From positions 1 to 23,237 of the forward strand of contig CAYTFK010000078.1 in NCBI GenBank assembly GCA_964436865.1: a DNA stretch of 23,237 nucleotides, given 5' to 3'. The notes beneath the pieces were generated by a model that was not told the origin of the DNA, did not search any database, and saw nothing but the letters and a program-made list of their open reading frames with translations. The position numbers were made by a program, and so were the translations under genes. This stretch comes from JAXGPP01 sp964436865 (GTDB lineage Bacteria; Planctomycetota; Planctomycetia; Pirellulales; Thermoguttaceae). Shown piece after piece: positions 7,938 through 15,093 of this stretch (within the stretch, counting starts at the first letter, position 1; every line of letters begins with the position of its first letter).

Positions 7938-9494
7938 TCACACCCGGCAGCCGGCCCGCCCGAGCAGGTTGCGCGTGATCTGCTCGACGCGCGGATCGGG
8001 ACCGTGGGGGCGGCTCCAGTGCGACCAGGGGAGCGTGTGGCCCGGAGGATGGCTGAGCCCTTGGGCCCAGAAGATCGTAGCGGCGTTGAAAACGTAATTT
8101 CCCTTCGGCCCGGGGTAGATCGTTGCCGCCCACGGCGCCGGCACGGTGCCTCCCTGCCAGGCTGTGCCTTCCCCAACGATCTCCAGCCCAGGCAGATCGC
8201 CGGGTGGATCACCGTGAAACTCCCAGCCGATGAGCCCGGGGATGCGGTCGCCCCGCTTCATGCCGGTCTCCGCGAAGATCCAGTGTTCGGGTCTGGTGCA
8301 GATCCAGTCGCCTCCACCATTGACGGGGCGTGAGTTCCGCGCGCCGATCAGGTAGCCCTCGTCCGGTCCACGCTCGGAAAACGGCCCGTTGGTCCGGATG
8401 CGGTCCTCGGCCCACTTGTACGTTCCGCCGTACGGCCCGCTGCGCCAGATCACCCGGTTTGCGCGGCCGTCGGTGCTCGGCTTGAAAGGAGTGACCCAAC
8501 AGACGGCGTTGCCGGAGAGGAACAGCAGGTTCACCCCCGCGTCGCGCAGTGCCACAACACTCTCGTACTGGCGGATGTCCCAGTATTCGTCGTGGCCCAC
8601 GCTCAAAAACGCCTTGCACTTCAACCCGCGGTCGGGTGCAAGCAGGTCGACGTTCGCGCAGTAACTCACGTCGTAACCCTGCTGCTCAAGCCAGTACGCC
8701 AGGGGAAATTCGAACGGCAGGTACTCGCCCGAACCGACCGTGAGCGGATCGTTGACAATTCCCATGTACTGCGATTCGCGGCCATAAGGCCGGTCGAAGC
8801 TCACGTCGGCCCAGGGGCCATTCCCTTTCGGATGCGTGTAGAGCGACGATCGGCTCGGCCAACCGTTGTAGGCCTGCCAGGTATTGTCGCTGCACTGGAA
8901 GAGAATATCGGCGGGTCGCTCATCGCGAACGATGAAAATCACGTAGCTCTGCCAGTAGGGCTTGTCGCCCGCGGCCGGCAAGGTGGTGAGCCGGCCCAGG
9001 TATACGCCGCTCGGCCAGTCGGCAGGAATGGTCAACTCGACCGCCGGCTCCCAGCGGCACTCGTGCATCGTGCGTTCGGTCGGCGCGGGCACCGGCTGGG
9101 GCTTGCCGTCTAACGGACCGAGCGTGGTCACGAGCCTCGCGCCGCGTCCGCCGTAGTATCCCGTGCGAAAAATTTCGATCTGGTATTCTTGCGCCGGGTC
9201 GGTGGAGACCATGATCTGGATCTTCTCGCCCGCCGCGACACTCTGCCGTGAACAATAACCCTCAATCACGGGCGAGCGGCAGCCGTCGCTCTTGTCGAGC
9301 CGCACGCGTGTCAGTTGCCAGTCAGTCGACCCGTCGCGAGCATTCTCCTCTTGGATCGGATTGGTGCGGGCCGCTGGCGCGTCGTCGCCACGGCTGCCGG
9401 GAGCACCGAGGGCGCCCGAAAATGCCAATGCCGACGCAGTCGCCGCGCCTTTGAGCAGCCCCCGCCGGGTAATTGAATCATGCTCGCCCTTCAT
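7938..9494 (-). CDS. Tat-exported protein similar to the large subunit of N,N-dimethylformamidase
   Basis: The product is 518 residues. ITRRGLLKG (8-16) with the hydrophobic stretch after it is a Tat signal. Residues about 60-190 form a beta domain with IEGYCSRQSVAAGE and EIFRTGYYGGRGARLV. The second half has NTWQAYNGWPSRSSLY (204-219) and SVGHDEYWD (298-306), the pattern seen in proteins annotated as N,N-dimethylformamidase beta-subunit-like. In true dimethylformamidase this chain carries a mononuclear iron centre with tyrosine and carboxylate ligands. I cannot map those ligands here with confidence, and no small-subunit gene is visible nearby, so amidase activity is unproven. AGGAGG five bases before the ATG fixes the start. 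It is the first gene of a minus-strand run that continues with the GH28-like and FAD genes, which suggests a substrate linked to glycan breakdown rather than formamides. Confidence 0.75.
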   Translation of the reverse strand: MKGEHDSITRRGLLKGAATASALAFSGALGAPGSRGDDAPAARTNPIQEENARDGSTDWQLTRVRLDKSDGCRSPVIEGYCSRQSVAAGEKIQIMVSTDPAQEYQIEIFRTGYYGGRGARLVTTLGPLDGKPQPVPAPTERTMHECRWEPAVELTIPADWPSGVYLGRLTTLPAAGDKPYWQSYVIFIVRDERPADILFQCSDNTWQAYNGWPSRSSLYTHPKGNGPWADVSFDRPYGRESQYMGIVNDPLTVGSGEYLPFEFPLAYWLEQQGYDVSYCANVDLLAPDRGLKCKAFLSVGHDEYWDIRQYESVVALRDAGVNLLFLSGNAVCWVTPFKPSTDGRANRVIWRSGPYGGTYKWAEDRIRTNGPFSERGPDEGYLIGARNSRPVNGGGDWICTRPEHWIFAETGMKRGDRIPGLIGWEFHGDPPGDLPGLEIVGEGTAWQGGTVPAPWAATIYPGPKGNYVFNAATIFWAQGLSHPPGHTLPWSHWSRPHGPDPRVEQITRNLLGRAGCRV

Positions 9495-9619
9495 CCAGAC
9501 CTCCTCTCGGTGCTCTCAGCGTCGGACATGGCCCGATCGCGCGGTGGCGCCATTCTAGCCCAGCGCCGCCGGACCTGCATGCCCATTCCGCAATTCGTCT
9601 TTCGACCGCCCGCCGACGC

Positions 9620-9648
9620 TTGCCCCCGCTTCGCCCACGGACCAGAAT
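9620..9648 (+). promoter_or_regulatory. Possible promoter of the rightward oxidoreductase gene
   Basis: TTGCCC (9620-9625) and CAGAAT (9643-9648) are spaced by 17 bases. Each matches four of six sigma70 consensus bases. A transcript from about 9655 would have a leader of about 64 bases containing the CTGGCAAC repeats. Confidence 0.3.
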
Positions 9649-9706
9649 AGACGGCGCTGGCGGCTCTGGCAACGATCGTTCCATCCTGGCAACTGCGCCC
9701 TCCGAC

Positions 9707-9711
9707 GAGGA
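9707..9711 (+). promoter_or_regulatory. Ribosome binding site deciding the start at 9719
   Basis: GAGGA lies 7 bases before the ATG at 9719. The frame is open much further upstream, but that part has no protein-like character, and only this start puts the twin arginines at residues 10-11. Confidence 0.6.
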
Positions 9712-9718
9712 TCAACAC

Positions 9719-11035
9719 ATGTCTCAAGCATTCAACAGGCTTTCACGACGCACGATGCTCCAAGGTTCGATGGCAGCCGGGGCCGCGATGGCGCTGCCGT
9801 GGTTTGTGCCCGCCGCTGCGCGCGGTGCGGAGGGCGCGGCGGCTCCCTCGGAGCGAATCACGCTGGGCGTGATCGGCATCGGTCCACGGGCGACTTACGA
9901 CCTGGGAGGCATGCTCAAGCAACCCGATTGCCAGTGCGTTGCCATCGCCGACGTCCAGGCCAGCCGCCGCGACGCGGGCAAGAAGCTCGTCGACGGGCAC
10001 TACGGCAACCAGGACTGCAAGCTCTATCGCGACTTCCGCGAGTTGCTGGCGCGTGACGATATCGACGCCGTGCTTGTCGCCACCGGCGACCGCTGGCACG
10101 CGCCAGCCTCCATGCTTGCCGCCAAGGCCGGCAAAGACGTCTACAGCGAGAAACCCTGCGGGCTGACGATCGGGCTCTGCCAGGCGCTCGACGACGTGAT
10201 CCGACAGACAGGGCGCGTCTTCCAGGCGGGCACCCAGCGCCGGAGCGTGGCCAACTTTCAGGCGGCCGTCGACCTGGCTCACAGCGGCAAACTCGGCAAG
10301 ATTCACACGCTCTACGCGTCGGTCTACACGCCTTCGATCGAGACGCAGTGGCTTCCCGGCGAGCCTACGCCGCCCCGCGAGGTGGTCGATTGGGACATGT
10401 GGCTCGGCCCTGCGCCCTGGCGCCCCTACAACCAGAAATACGTCCAGGGCGGCTGGCGCGGGCAATGGGACTTCGACTCCGGCGCGAAGCTGTTAGACTG
10501 GGGCGCGCATACGCTCGACCTTTGCCAGTGGGCCAATCAGGCCGACGACACCATGCCGGTCGAATACGAGCCCGCCGGCAAGACGATCAACGCCCGCTAC
10601 GCGAACGGCGTCAAACTCGTGCTCGACTGCCTGGAGACGCCGTTCGGCCAGCGGCCCGGCTGGGTCCAGTCGCTCGGAACCTGCCCGGTGCGATTCGTCG
10701 GCGACGAGGGCTGGGTCGAGACGGGCGACAGCGGCGGCATCGAAGTCCACCCGGCCTCGCTGAAAGAGGAAGTCAAGGATGTGATCGCCAAACGCGTCGT
10801 GGGGCTCGACGTATCGACCCACGCGCGGAACTTCTTCGACTGCATCAAGTCGCGCGGCAAGCCGGCGGCCAATTCCCAGGTGATGCGCCGCTCGCACGTC
10901 GCCTGCCACGCGGCCGCGCTGGCGTGGATCCTCAACCGCAAGCTTGCCTTCGATCCGGCCAAGGAGGAATTCATCGGCGACGACGAAGCCAACGGACTCC
11001 GCACCCGGCCGGCGCGAGCGCCGTGGGCCGTGTAG
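9719..11035 (+). CDS. Second Tat-exported Gfo/Idh/MocA family oxidoreductase
   Basis: The product is 438 residues. LSRRTMLQGS (8-17) followed by an Ala-rich hydrophobic stretch is a Tat signal. The Rossmann motif is GIGPRA (53-58), with Ala where Gly is usual at the last position. EKP is at 144-146 and DWGAHTLDL at 260-268 carries the expected His and Asp. The tail GDDEANGLRTRPARAPWAV closely matches that of the exported oxidoreductase encoded at 3771-5120, so the two are members of one exported subfamily. The reaction is probably NAD(P)-dependent oxidation, reduction or epimerisation of a sugar-like compound in the periplasm; the substrate is unknown. It is a single gene on this strand, transcribed away from the dimethylformamidase-like gene and ending 19 bases before the stop of the convergent GntP gene. 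Confidence 0.88.
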   Translation: MSQAFNRLSRRTMLQGSMAAGAAMALPWFVPAAARGAEGAAAPSERITLGVIGIGPRATYDLGGMLKQPDCQCVAIADVQASRRDAGKKLVDGHYGNQDCKLYRDFRELLARDDIDAVLVATGDRWHAPASMLAAKAGKDVYSEKPCGLTIGLCQALDDVIRQTGRVFQAGTQRRSVANFQAAVDLAHSGKLGKIHTLYASVYTPSIETQWLPGEPTPPREVVDWDMWLGPAPWRPYNQKYVQGGWRGQWDFDSGAKLLDWGAHTLDLCQWANQADDTMPVEYEPAGKTINARYANGVKLVLDCLETPFGQRPGWVQSLGTCPVRFVGDEGWVETGDSGGIEVHPASLKEEVKDVIAKRVVGLDVSTHARNFFDCIKSRGKPAANSQVMRRSHVACHAAALAWILNRKLAFDPAKEEFIGDDEANGLRTRPARAPWAV

Positions 11036-11054
11036 CCGGTCTCCGCAGCCTTCG

Positions 11055-12464
11055 TCAGAACAGAAAATCCAGCGGCACGAGCCACGCGCCCACCAGCGAT
11101 GTGAGAAACGCCGTGGTGCCGATGCAGCCGGTCAGGATCGACCAGGTCTTCAGCGCTTCCACCTCGGTCAGGCCGCTCATCCGCGAGACCACCCAGAAAC
11201 CGCTGTCGTTCATCCACGAGACCACCAGCGAGCCGCCGGCGATCGTCGTGCACAAGTAGACCGGATGGAAGCCCAGCACCTCCGGCGTCGCGCCGATCGC
11301 GTCGAACATGGCCGCGGTGGTCATCATGGCAACCGTGCTCGATCCCTGTGCCGACTTGAGCACGGTGGCCACCCCGAACGCCACCACGAGCATCACCAGT
11401 CCGACCTGCCCGCCGCCGCTGCCGACAAGGCTCTGGACGGTGGCCTCCACCCCCGACGCCCGCAACATGGCGCCGAACGCGCCGCCGGCCGCCGTGATCA
11501 GGATGATCACTCCGGCACTCATCAGGGCCTCTTCGGTAACGGTTCCCAGCCTGGCGAACGAGATTCCACGCCACTTGACGAGTGTGAACATCGCGATCAC
11601 AGCCGACAGGAACAGCGCCAGATTCGGGTCGCCGAAGATCGATGTCAGCGTGGCCGCGGCCTGCCAGCCGGCCGCGGCGTCGGGGCCGGCAAACATCCTC
11701 GTCACTGTGTTGGCCGATATGAGGATCACCGGCAGGACCACCGGCAGTAGCGCCAGCCACAAGGGCGGCAGCACAGCGTCCTCCAATGGTTCGGGTTCGG
11801 CCTGACCGGCGATCGGCCGCATGGGAACGTCCATCCACCGGTTCATGAGCTGGCAGACGATCATGCCGACCGTGGCGGTGGGAATGGCAATCACGGCTCC
11901 CACCATGATCATCACTCCCAGATCGACCTTAATGATCCCGGCCACCGCCAGCGGCCCCGGCGTGGGCGGCACCAGCGTGTGCGTCACTGCGCCGCCGGCG
12001 CCGATCGCCAGCACGTAGAGCAGGTAGTTCTTCCGCGTGCGCAAGTAGCATGAACGGGCCAGAGGCACGAGCAGGTAGAACACGGTGTCGAAGAATACCG
12101 GCACCGACAGCACCCAACCGCTCGCCATCAAGGCGGTCGGGGCGCGCTCTTCACCCGAAACGCGCAGGAACGTGCGGACGATGCGGTCGGCCGCCCCGCT
12201 GTCCATCAGGCACTTACCGATCACCGCCGCCAGGGCGATCACCACGCCGATCTTGCCGGCGGCCACGCCGAACTCCAGGGCCACGCGGCTGATCTTCGTC
12301 GCCGCGTCGCCCGGCGAAAGCAGGCTCACCACAAACGCCGCGGTGATCAGGGCCAGGAAGGCGTTCACCTTGAGCACCAGGATCATGCCGACGACGATCA
12401 CGATCCCCAGCAAGAGGATCAGCATGGGGACAAGCTGCGACAGGTCGGGCAAATCCATCGACAT
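11055..12464 (-). CDS. GntP family permease (gluconate/sugar-acid importer type)
   Basis: The product is 469 residues and strongly hydrophobic, with roughly 12-14 predicted membrane segments, close to the usual length of GntP/DsdX proteins (about 440-470). The opening MLILLLGIVIVVGMILVLKV followed by NAFLALITAAFVVSLLSPG is typical, as are the GGAVTHTLVPPTPGPLAVA region (about 155-173) and VVSWMNDSGFWVVSRMSGL near the C-terminus (about 415-433). These transporters bring gluconate or other small hydroxy acids across the inner membrane with protons. The ATG at 12464 has GGAG five bases upstream; an ATG two codons later is possible. The gene lies 69 bases downstream of the cytoplasmic Gfo/Idh/MocA-like gene on the same strand and a small GC hairpin sits in that gap, so they are probably one operon. 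The substrate may be a sugar acid produced by the exported oxidoreductases, which is inference. Confidence 0.9.
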   Translation of the reverse strand: MSMDLPDLSQLVPMLILLLGIVIVVGMILVLKVNAFLALITAAFVVSLLSPGDAATKISRVALEFGVAAGKIGVVIALAAVIGKCLMDSGAADRIVRTFLRVSGEERAPTALMASGWVLSVPVFFDTVFYLLVPLARSCYLRTRKNYLLYVLAIGAGGAVTHTLVPPTPGPLAVAGIIKVDLGVMIMVGAVIAIPTATVGMIVCQLMNRWMDVPMRPIAGQAEPEPLEDAVLPPLWLALLPVVLPVILISANTVTRMFAGPDAAAGWQAAATLTSIFGDPNLALFLSAVIAMFTLVKWRGISFARLGTVTEEALMSAGVIILITAAGGAFGAMLRASGVEATVQSLVGSGGGQVGLVMLVVAFGVATVLKSAQGSSTVAMMTTAAMFDAIGATPEVLGFHPVYLCTTIAGGSLVVSWMNDSGFWVVSRMSGLTEVEALKTWSILTGCIGTTAFLTSLVGAWLVPLDFLF

Positions 12465-12533
12465 CAGTGCTCCGGTTTCGGGATACGCCTGGTGCGCGCC
12501 GATCGATGGCGCCCTTGGACCGGCGGTTGGATT

Positions 12534-13646
12534 CTACTCCAGCGTGAACTCCGGCAACTTCACGATCTGCCCACCCTCGACGGCCGACTGGTGCGCGCAG
12601 ATTCCCACGCACGTCCAGTTCGCCGACTGCACGGCGTTCGGCCAGGGATCGCGATCGGCCGCCAGCGCGCTGACGAACTCGTTCACCAGATGGGGATGCG
12701 AACCGCCGTGCCCCGCCCCCTGGATGAATGAGAGATGCTTGGCGTCCTGGATCGTCTGGGTAAACGGCCGGATCGGCTCGGGCAAAAGGTGCGCGTAGTC
12801 GGGCACGGTCACCGGCGATGGAATCTCGGGCTCCGGTTTCTTCGCCGTGTGCAGCACGTGCGGCTGATGCTCGACCAGCGTCCACTCGAAGCTCTTCTTC
12901 GTGCCGTAGACGTCGAAGCTCTCCCGGTACTGCCGGGCTGTGTCGTAAAGGAAACGCCAGATGTGCGCCACCACGTCCGAATCCTTGATCTTGATGTGGC
13001 ACGACTCGACGGCGAACGAGTTGCCCGATTTCTGGCGGATGTCGTCGCGAACCGTACCCGAGCCGAAGCACGAGACGTATTCGGCGCGGCTGTTCATCAG
13101 CCCCAGGCAAGGGCTCACCACGTGGGTGGCGTAGTGCATCGGGATCATCCGCTCCCAGTATTCCGGCCAGCCGTCCATGTCCTGCGGATGCGAGGCCGCC
13201 AGATACTGAATCTTGCCCAGTTCGCCCTTCTGGTACATCTCCTTGAGGAACAGAAACTCGCGCGAGTAGACGACCGTCTCGGCCATCATGTATTTCAAGC
13301 CGGTTTGCCGCACCAGGTCGACGATCTCATGGCATTCGTCAATCGTCGTGGCCATCGGCACCGTGCACAGCACATGCTTGCCCGCCTTCAGCGCCGCGAT
13401 CGACATCCAGGCATGGTCGGGAATCGGCGAGTTGATGTGGACGAAGTCCACCGCCGGGTCGGCCAGCACGTCCTCGTAGCGCCCGTAACGCTTCTCGACG
13501 CCGAATGCGTCACCGACCTTGTTGAGCCGCTCGGCGTTCCGCTGGCAGACCGCGTACATGTTCGCGCCGGGATGCTTCTGGTAGATCGGAATGAACTCCG
13601 CACCGAAACCCAGTCCGATGATGGCAACATTCACTGTCTTGTTCAT
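12534..13646 (-). CDS. Cytoplasmic Gfo/Idh/MocA-fold protein lacking the EKP lysine
   Basis: The product is 370 residues with no signal peptide, so it is probably cytosolic. Residues 1-30 are a clean Rossmann start (VNVAIIGLGFGAEFIP, with GLGFGA at 11-16). Where the family has EKP, this protein has TVP (95-97, in HVLCTVPMAT), so both Glu and Lys are lost. HYATHVVSP at 171-179 supplies conserved His residues and GHGGSHPHLV (312-321) a further His-rich loop. Related substitutions (EVP) and a GHGG loop occur in GH109-type members, which use NAD transiently to cleave glycosides, so this protein may be a non-dehydrogenase; that is inference. AAGGAA seven bases before the ATG supports the start. 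The gene lies just downstream of a heptad repeat and upstream of the GntP gene. Confidence 0.85.
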   Translation of the reverse strand: MNKTVNVAIIGLGFGAEFIPIYQKHPGANMYAVCQRNAERLNKVGDAFGVEKRYGRYEDVLADPAVDFVHINSPIPDHAWMSIAALKAGKHVLCTVPMATTIDECHEIVDLVRQTGLKYMMAETVVYSREFLFLKEMYQKGELGKIQYLAASHPQDMDGWPEYWERMIPMHYATHVVSPCLGLMNSRAEYVSCFGSGTVRDDIRQKSGNSFAVESCHIKIKDSDVVAHIWRFLYDTARQYRESFDVYGTKKSFEWTLVEHQPHVLHTAKKPEPEIPSPVTVPDYAHLLPEPIRPFTQTIQDAKHLSFIQGAGHGGSHPHLVNEFVSALAADRDPWPNAVQSANWTCVGICAHQSAVEGGQIVKLPEFTLE

Positions 13647-13665
13647 GTGGGTTCCTTGGTTGAGC

Positions 13666-13730
13666 GATCAGCTTTCAGCATTCAGCCGTCAGCATTCAGC
13701 TTTCATTGGTCATTGGTACTCGGTCATTGG
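13666..13730. repeat. Heptanucleotide tandem repeat in two blocks
   Basis: From 13666 to 13700 there are five consecutive 7-base units ending TCAGC (GATCAGC, TTTCAGC, ATTCAGC, CGTCAGC, ATTCAGC). After TT come four 7-base units at 13703-13730 (TCATTGG, TCATTGG, TACTCGG, TCATTGG). The seven-base register is kept throughout each block. The array fills most of the 113-base gap between two minus-strand genes, and its AT content is well above the neighbouring genes. It resembles short tandemly repeated heptanucleotide sequences known from cyanobacteria, though the unit differs. Confidence 0.75.
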
Positions 13731-13759
13731 GACTTCTCTTCTCCTTCGCCCTTCGTGAC

Positions 13760-14887
13760 TCACTTCTCCAGCCGCCACCCGTTTCCATCCGCTGCCAGCA
13801 CCGTATTGCCCCGATACTGTTCGTACAGTTCGTGCATCTGGTCGATCGTGTCGAAGTAGCCGACGATATGGGCGGCGCTGAACGACTGCCCCGCCCTGAT
13901 CGGCTTGCCGTACACTTCCTCGATCATCACGATGATCCCGCCGGGTCGCTGGCTGCACCACGCCTCGTAAACGATCGACGGCTCGAGCGTGAGCCCCGCC
14001 AGCCACGGCCCCTCTTTGCCGGTCTCCTTGTCGCGCAAACGATACGCGCGGATGAAGCTCTCCGGCAACTGGTGCGTGTCGCGGCGATAGCCGAATTTCT
14101 CGTCGGGTGCAAAGGGGCTGAAGAACTCGCTTGACGGAATCCGCAAACCTTTCGGGCCGCCGAGATAGCTGAGGTAGACCTCGCTGAACGTATCGCCTCG
14201 TTCGTGGCGGATGCAACCCGGCGTATCGTTGCGCAGAAACATCTCGTCGGCGTCATTCACCGAATCGATCTTGTCCATCAGCACGAAGTACCGCTTACCG
14301 GCCGGAAAGACGATGAGCTGCGTCCAGCGCGACCCGGCGTTGCGCCCTGGGGCGGCGTATTCGTAGCGGTATGTCGTCCGCACGGCGACAAAGTCCTTGC
14401 CGCGAATGATCTCCGGCTGGACGGGCTTCATCCGGTGGCAGAGTTGGGGGCCCTCAATCATCCGCTTGCGGTGGCTGGTGCCGTGGGCGTAACGCGCGTA
14501 GTCCCGCCGTTGGGGATCGGTCTCGTTGGTGTGCCACACGTAGCGCCCCACGCCGTGCCCGTCCGGGGCGCGGAGTTGATCGCCATAGGCCTCGTCGCTG
14601 CCCGGCTCCATCAGCCAGTCGATGACCATCAGTCCGTCGCCCACTTCGCGGAGTCCGGTCGACTTGTCGAGAAACGATCCCTTCTCGATGCCGGTCATCC
14701 AGTGCTTGGGATCCTTCTTCGGTATGACCGCCTCGATCAAGTCGGTCTCGACGGTGATCGCCCGTTCGTCTTCAGTCGCGCGTGCCCAGGTAGCAGCTTC
14801 GGCCGCCAATGCGGGCAGCGGCAACGCCGCCAGCAGAAAGCCGGCCAAGAAGCTCGTGCCCGTCAGAAAACGCCCGAAGACTCGCAT
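13760..14887 (-). CDS. Unrecognised secreted protein
   Basis: The product is 375 residues. Residues 1-29 are a signal peptide: MRVFGRFLTG, a hydrophobic core, then ALA/AEA. I do not recognise the family. The mature part is rich in aromatic and charged residues and alternates short strands (AITVETDLIEAVIP, FVAVRTTYRYEY, TQLIVFPAGKRYFVLMDKID), which suggests a beta-sandwich such as those of carbohydrate-binding or mutarotase-like proteins. Conspicuous segments are KHWMTGIEKGSF, VIDWLMEPGSDEAY, YVWHTNETDPQRRDYARY and CIRHERGDTFSEVYL, any of which could hold active-site His, Glu or Asp. AGGAGG seven bases before the ATG at 14887 fixes the start; a longer frame to 14977 would bury the signal peptide. 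It probably heads the operon with the Gfo-like and GntP genes, although 113 bases of repeat-bearing DNA separate it from them. A role in sugar or sugar-acid use is inferred from those neighbours only. Confidence 0.7.
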   Translation of the reverse strand: MRVFGRFLTGTSFLAGFLLAALPLPALAAEAATWARATEDERAITVETDLIEAVIPKKDPKHWMTGIEKGSFLDKSTGLREVGDGLMVIDWLMEPGSDEAYGDQLRAPDGHGVGRYVWHTNETDPQRRDYARYAHGTSHRKRMIEGPQLCHRMKPVQPEIIRGKDFVAVRTTYRYEYAAPGRNAGSRWTQLIVFPAGKRYFVLMDKIDSVNDADEMFLRNDTPGCIRHERGDTFSEVYLSYLGGPKGLRIPSSEFFSPFAPDEKFGYRRDTHQLPESFIRAYRLRDKETGKEGPWLAGLTLEPSIVYEAWCSQRPGGIIVMIEEVYGKPIRAGQSFSAAHIVGYFDTIDQMHELYEQYRGNTVLAADGNGWRLEK

Positions 14888-14919
14888 GCGGCATCCTCCT
14901 CTGAGGTTTGCTGTTCCGC

Positions 14920-14970
14920 GATTCCACGCGCCGGGTGGAATCAGGGGCGCAGAGGTGCGTCTTCCCCTGA
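14920..14970 (-). promoter_or_regulatory. Two abutting hairpins in the leader of the unrecognised secreted gene
   Basis: GATTCCAC (14920-14927) pairs perfectly with GTGGAATC (14935-14942) over a 7-base loop. TCAGGGG (14941-14947) pairs perfectly with CCCCTGA (14964-14970), with an inner CGCA/TGCG pair at 14948-14951 and 14956-14959. The two stems share the TC at 14941-14942, so they cannot both form completely. They lie between the predicted start of transcription (about 14984) and the ribosome site. A cis-regulatory or transcript-stabilising role is inference. Confidence 0.45.
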
Positions 14971-14990
14971 CGGCCAATCGAGTAGCCCGG

Positions 14991-15019
14991 ATTATAGCGG
15001 TGCGGGGGATCGGCGAGAA
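14991..15019 (-). promoter_or_regulatory. Leftward promoter with perfect TATAAT
   Basis: On the minus strand TATAAT occupies 14996-14991, with TTCTCG at 15019-15014 as a weak -35 (three of six consensus bases) at 17-base spacing. It points to the unrecognised secreted gene and would give a leader of about 97 bases holding both hairpins. Confidence 0.5.
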
Positions 15020-15093
15020 CTATCGGACGTATGACCGGCGCCATAATCCTGTTGAGGGGGTCAGACGTGGGTTCCGATGGTAATACAAATGCT

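Larger units (their letters stand above)
9495..9718. promoter_or_regulatory. Divergent control region between the two Tat-protein gene groups
   Basis: This 224-base gap must hold the promoters of the minus-strand run (from 9494) and the + strand oxidoreductase gene (from 9719). Visible elements are a TAGAAT -10-like box read leftward at 9557-9552, set inside an imperfect dyad (9543-9550 with 9563-9570, 7 of 8 pairs). For the rightward gene there are TTGCCC at 9620-9625 and CAGAAT at 9643-9648. A direct repeat CTGGCAAC (9666-9673 and 9686-9693) sits 20 bases apart around the palindrome AACGATCGTT (9671-9680). The promoter calls are inference from consensus only. Confidence 0.45.

Noticed and set aside
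9473..9718. N-terminal extension of the second Tat Gfo/Idh/MocA protein
   Set aside because: The upstream part is in frame but Arg/Pro-rich without protein character, and it would bury the Tat signal. The ATG at 9719 has GAGGA at good spacing.
10597..11838. 413-codon minus-strand frame across the Gfo/GntP convergence
   Set aside because: It overlaps two well-supported genes in other frames, and its composition is typical of GC-rich shadow frames.
13666..13730. Possible CRISPR-like array
   Set aside because: Units are 7 bases and contiguous with no spacers, and no cas gene is near.
12735..13859. 374-codon + strand frame opposite the cytoplasmic Gfo-like gene
   Set aside because: It runs through the heptad repeat and mirrors a well-supported minus-strand gene.
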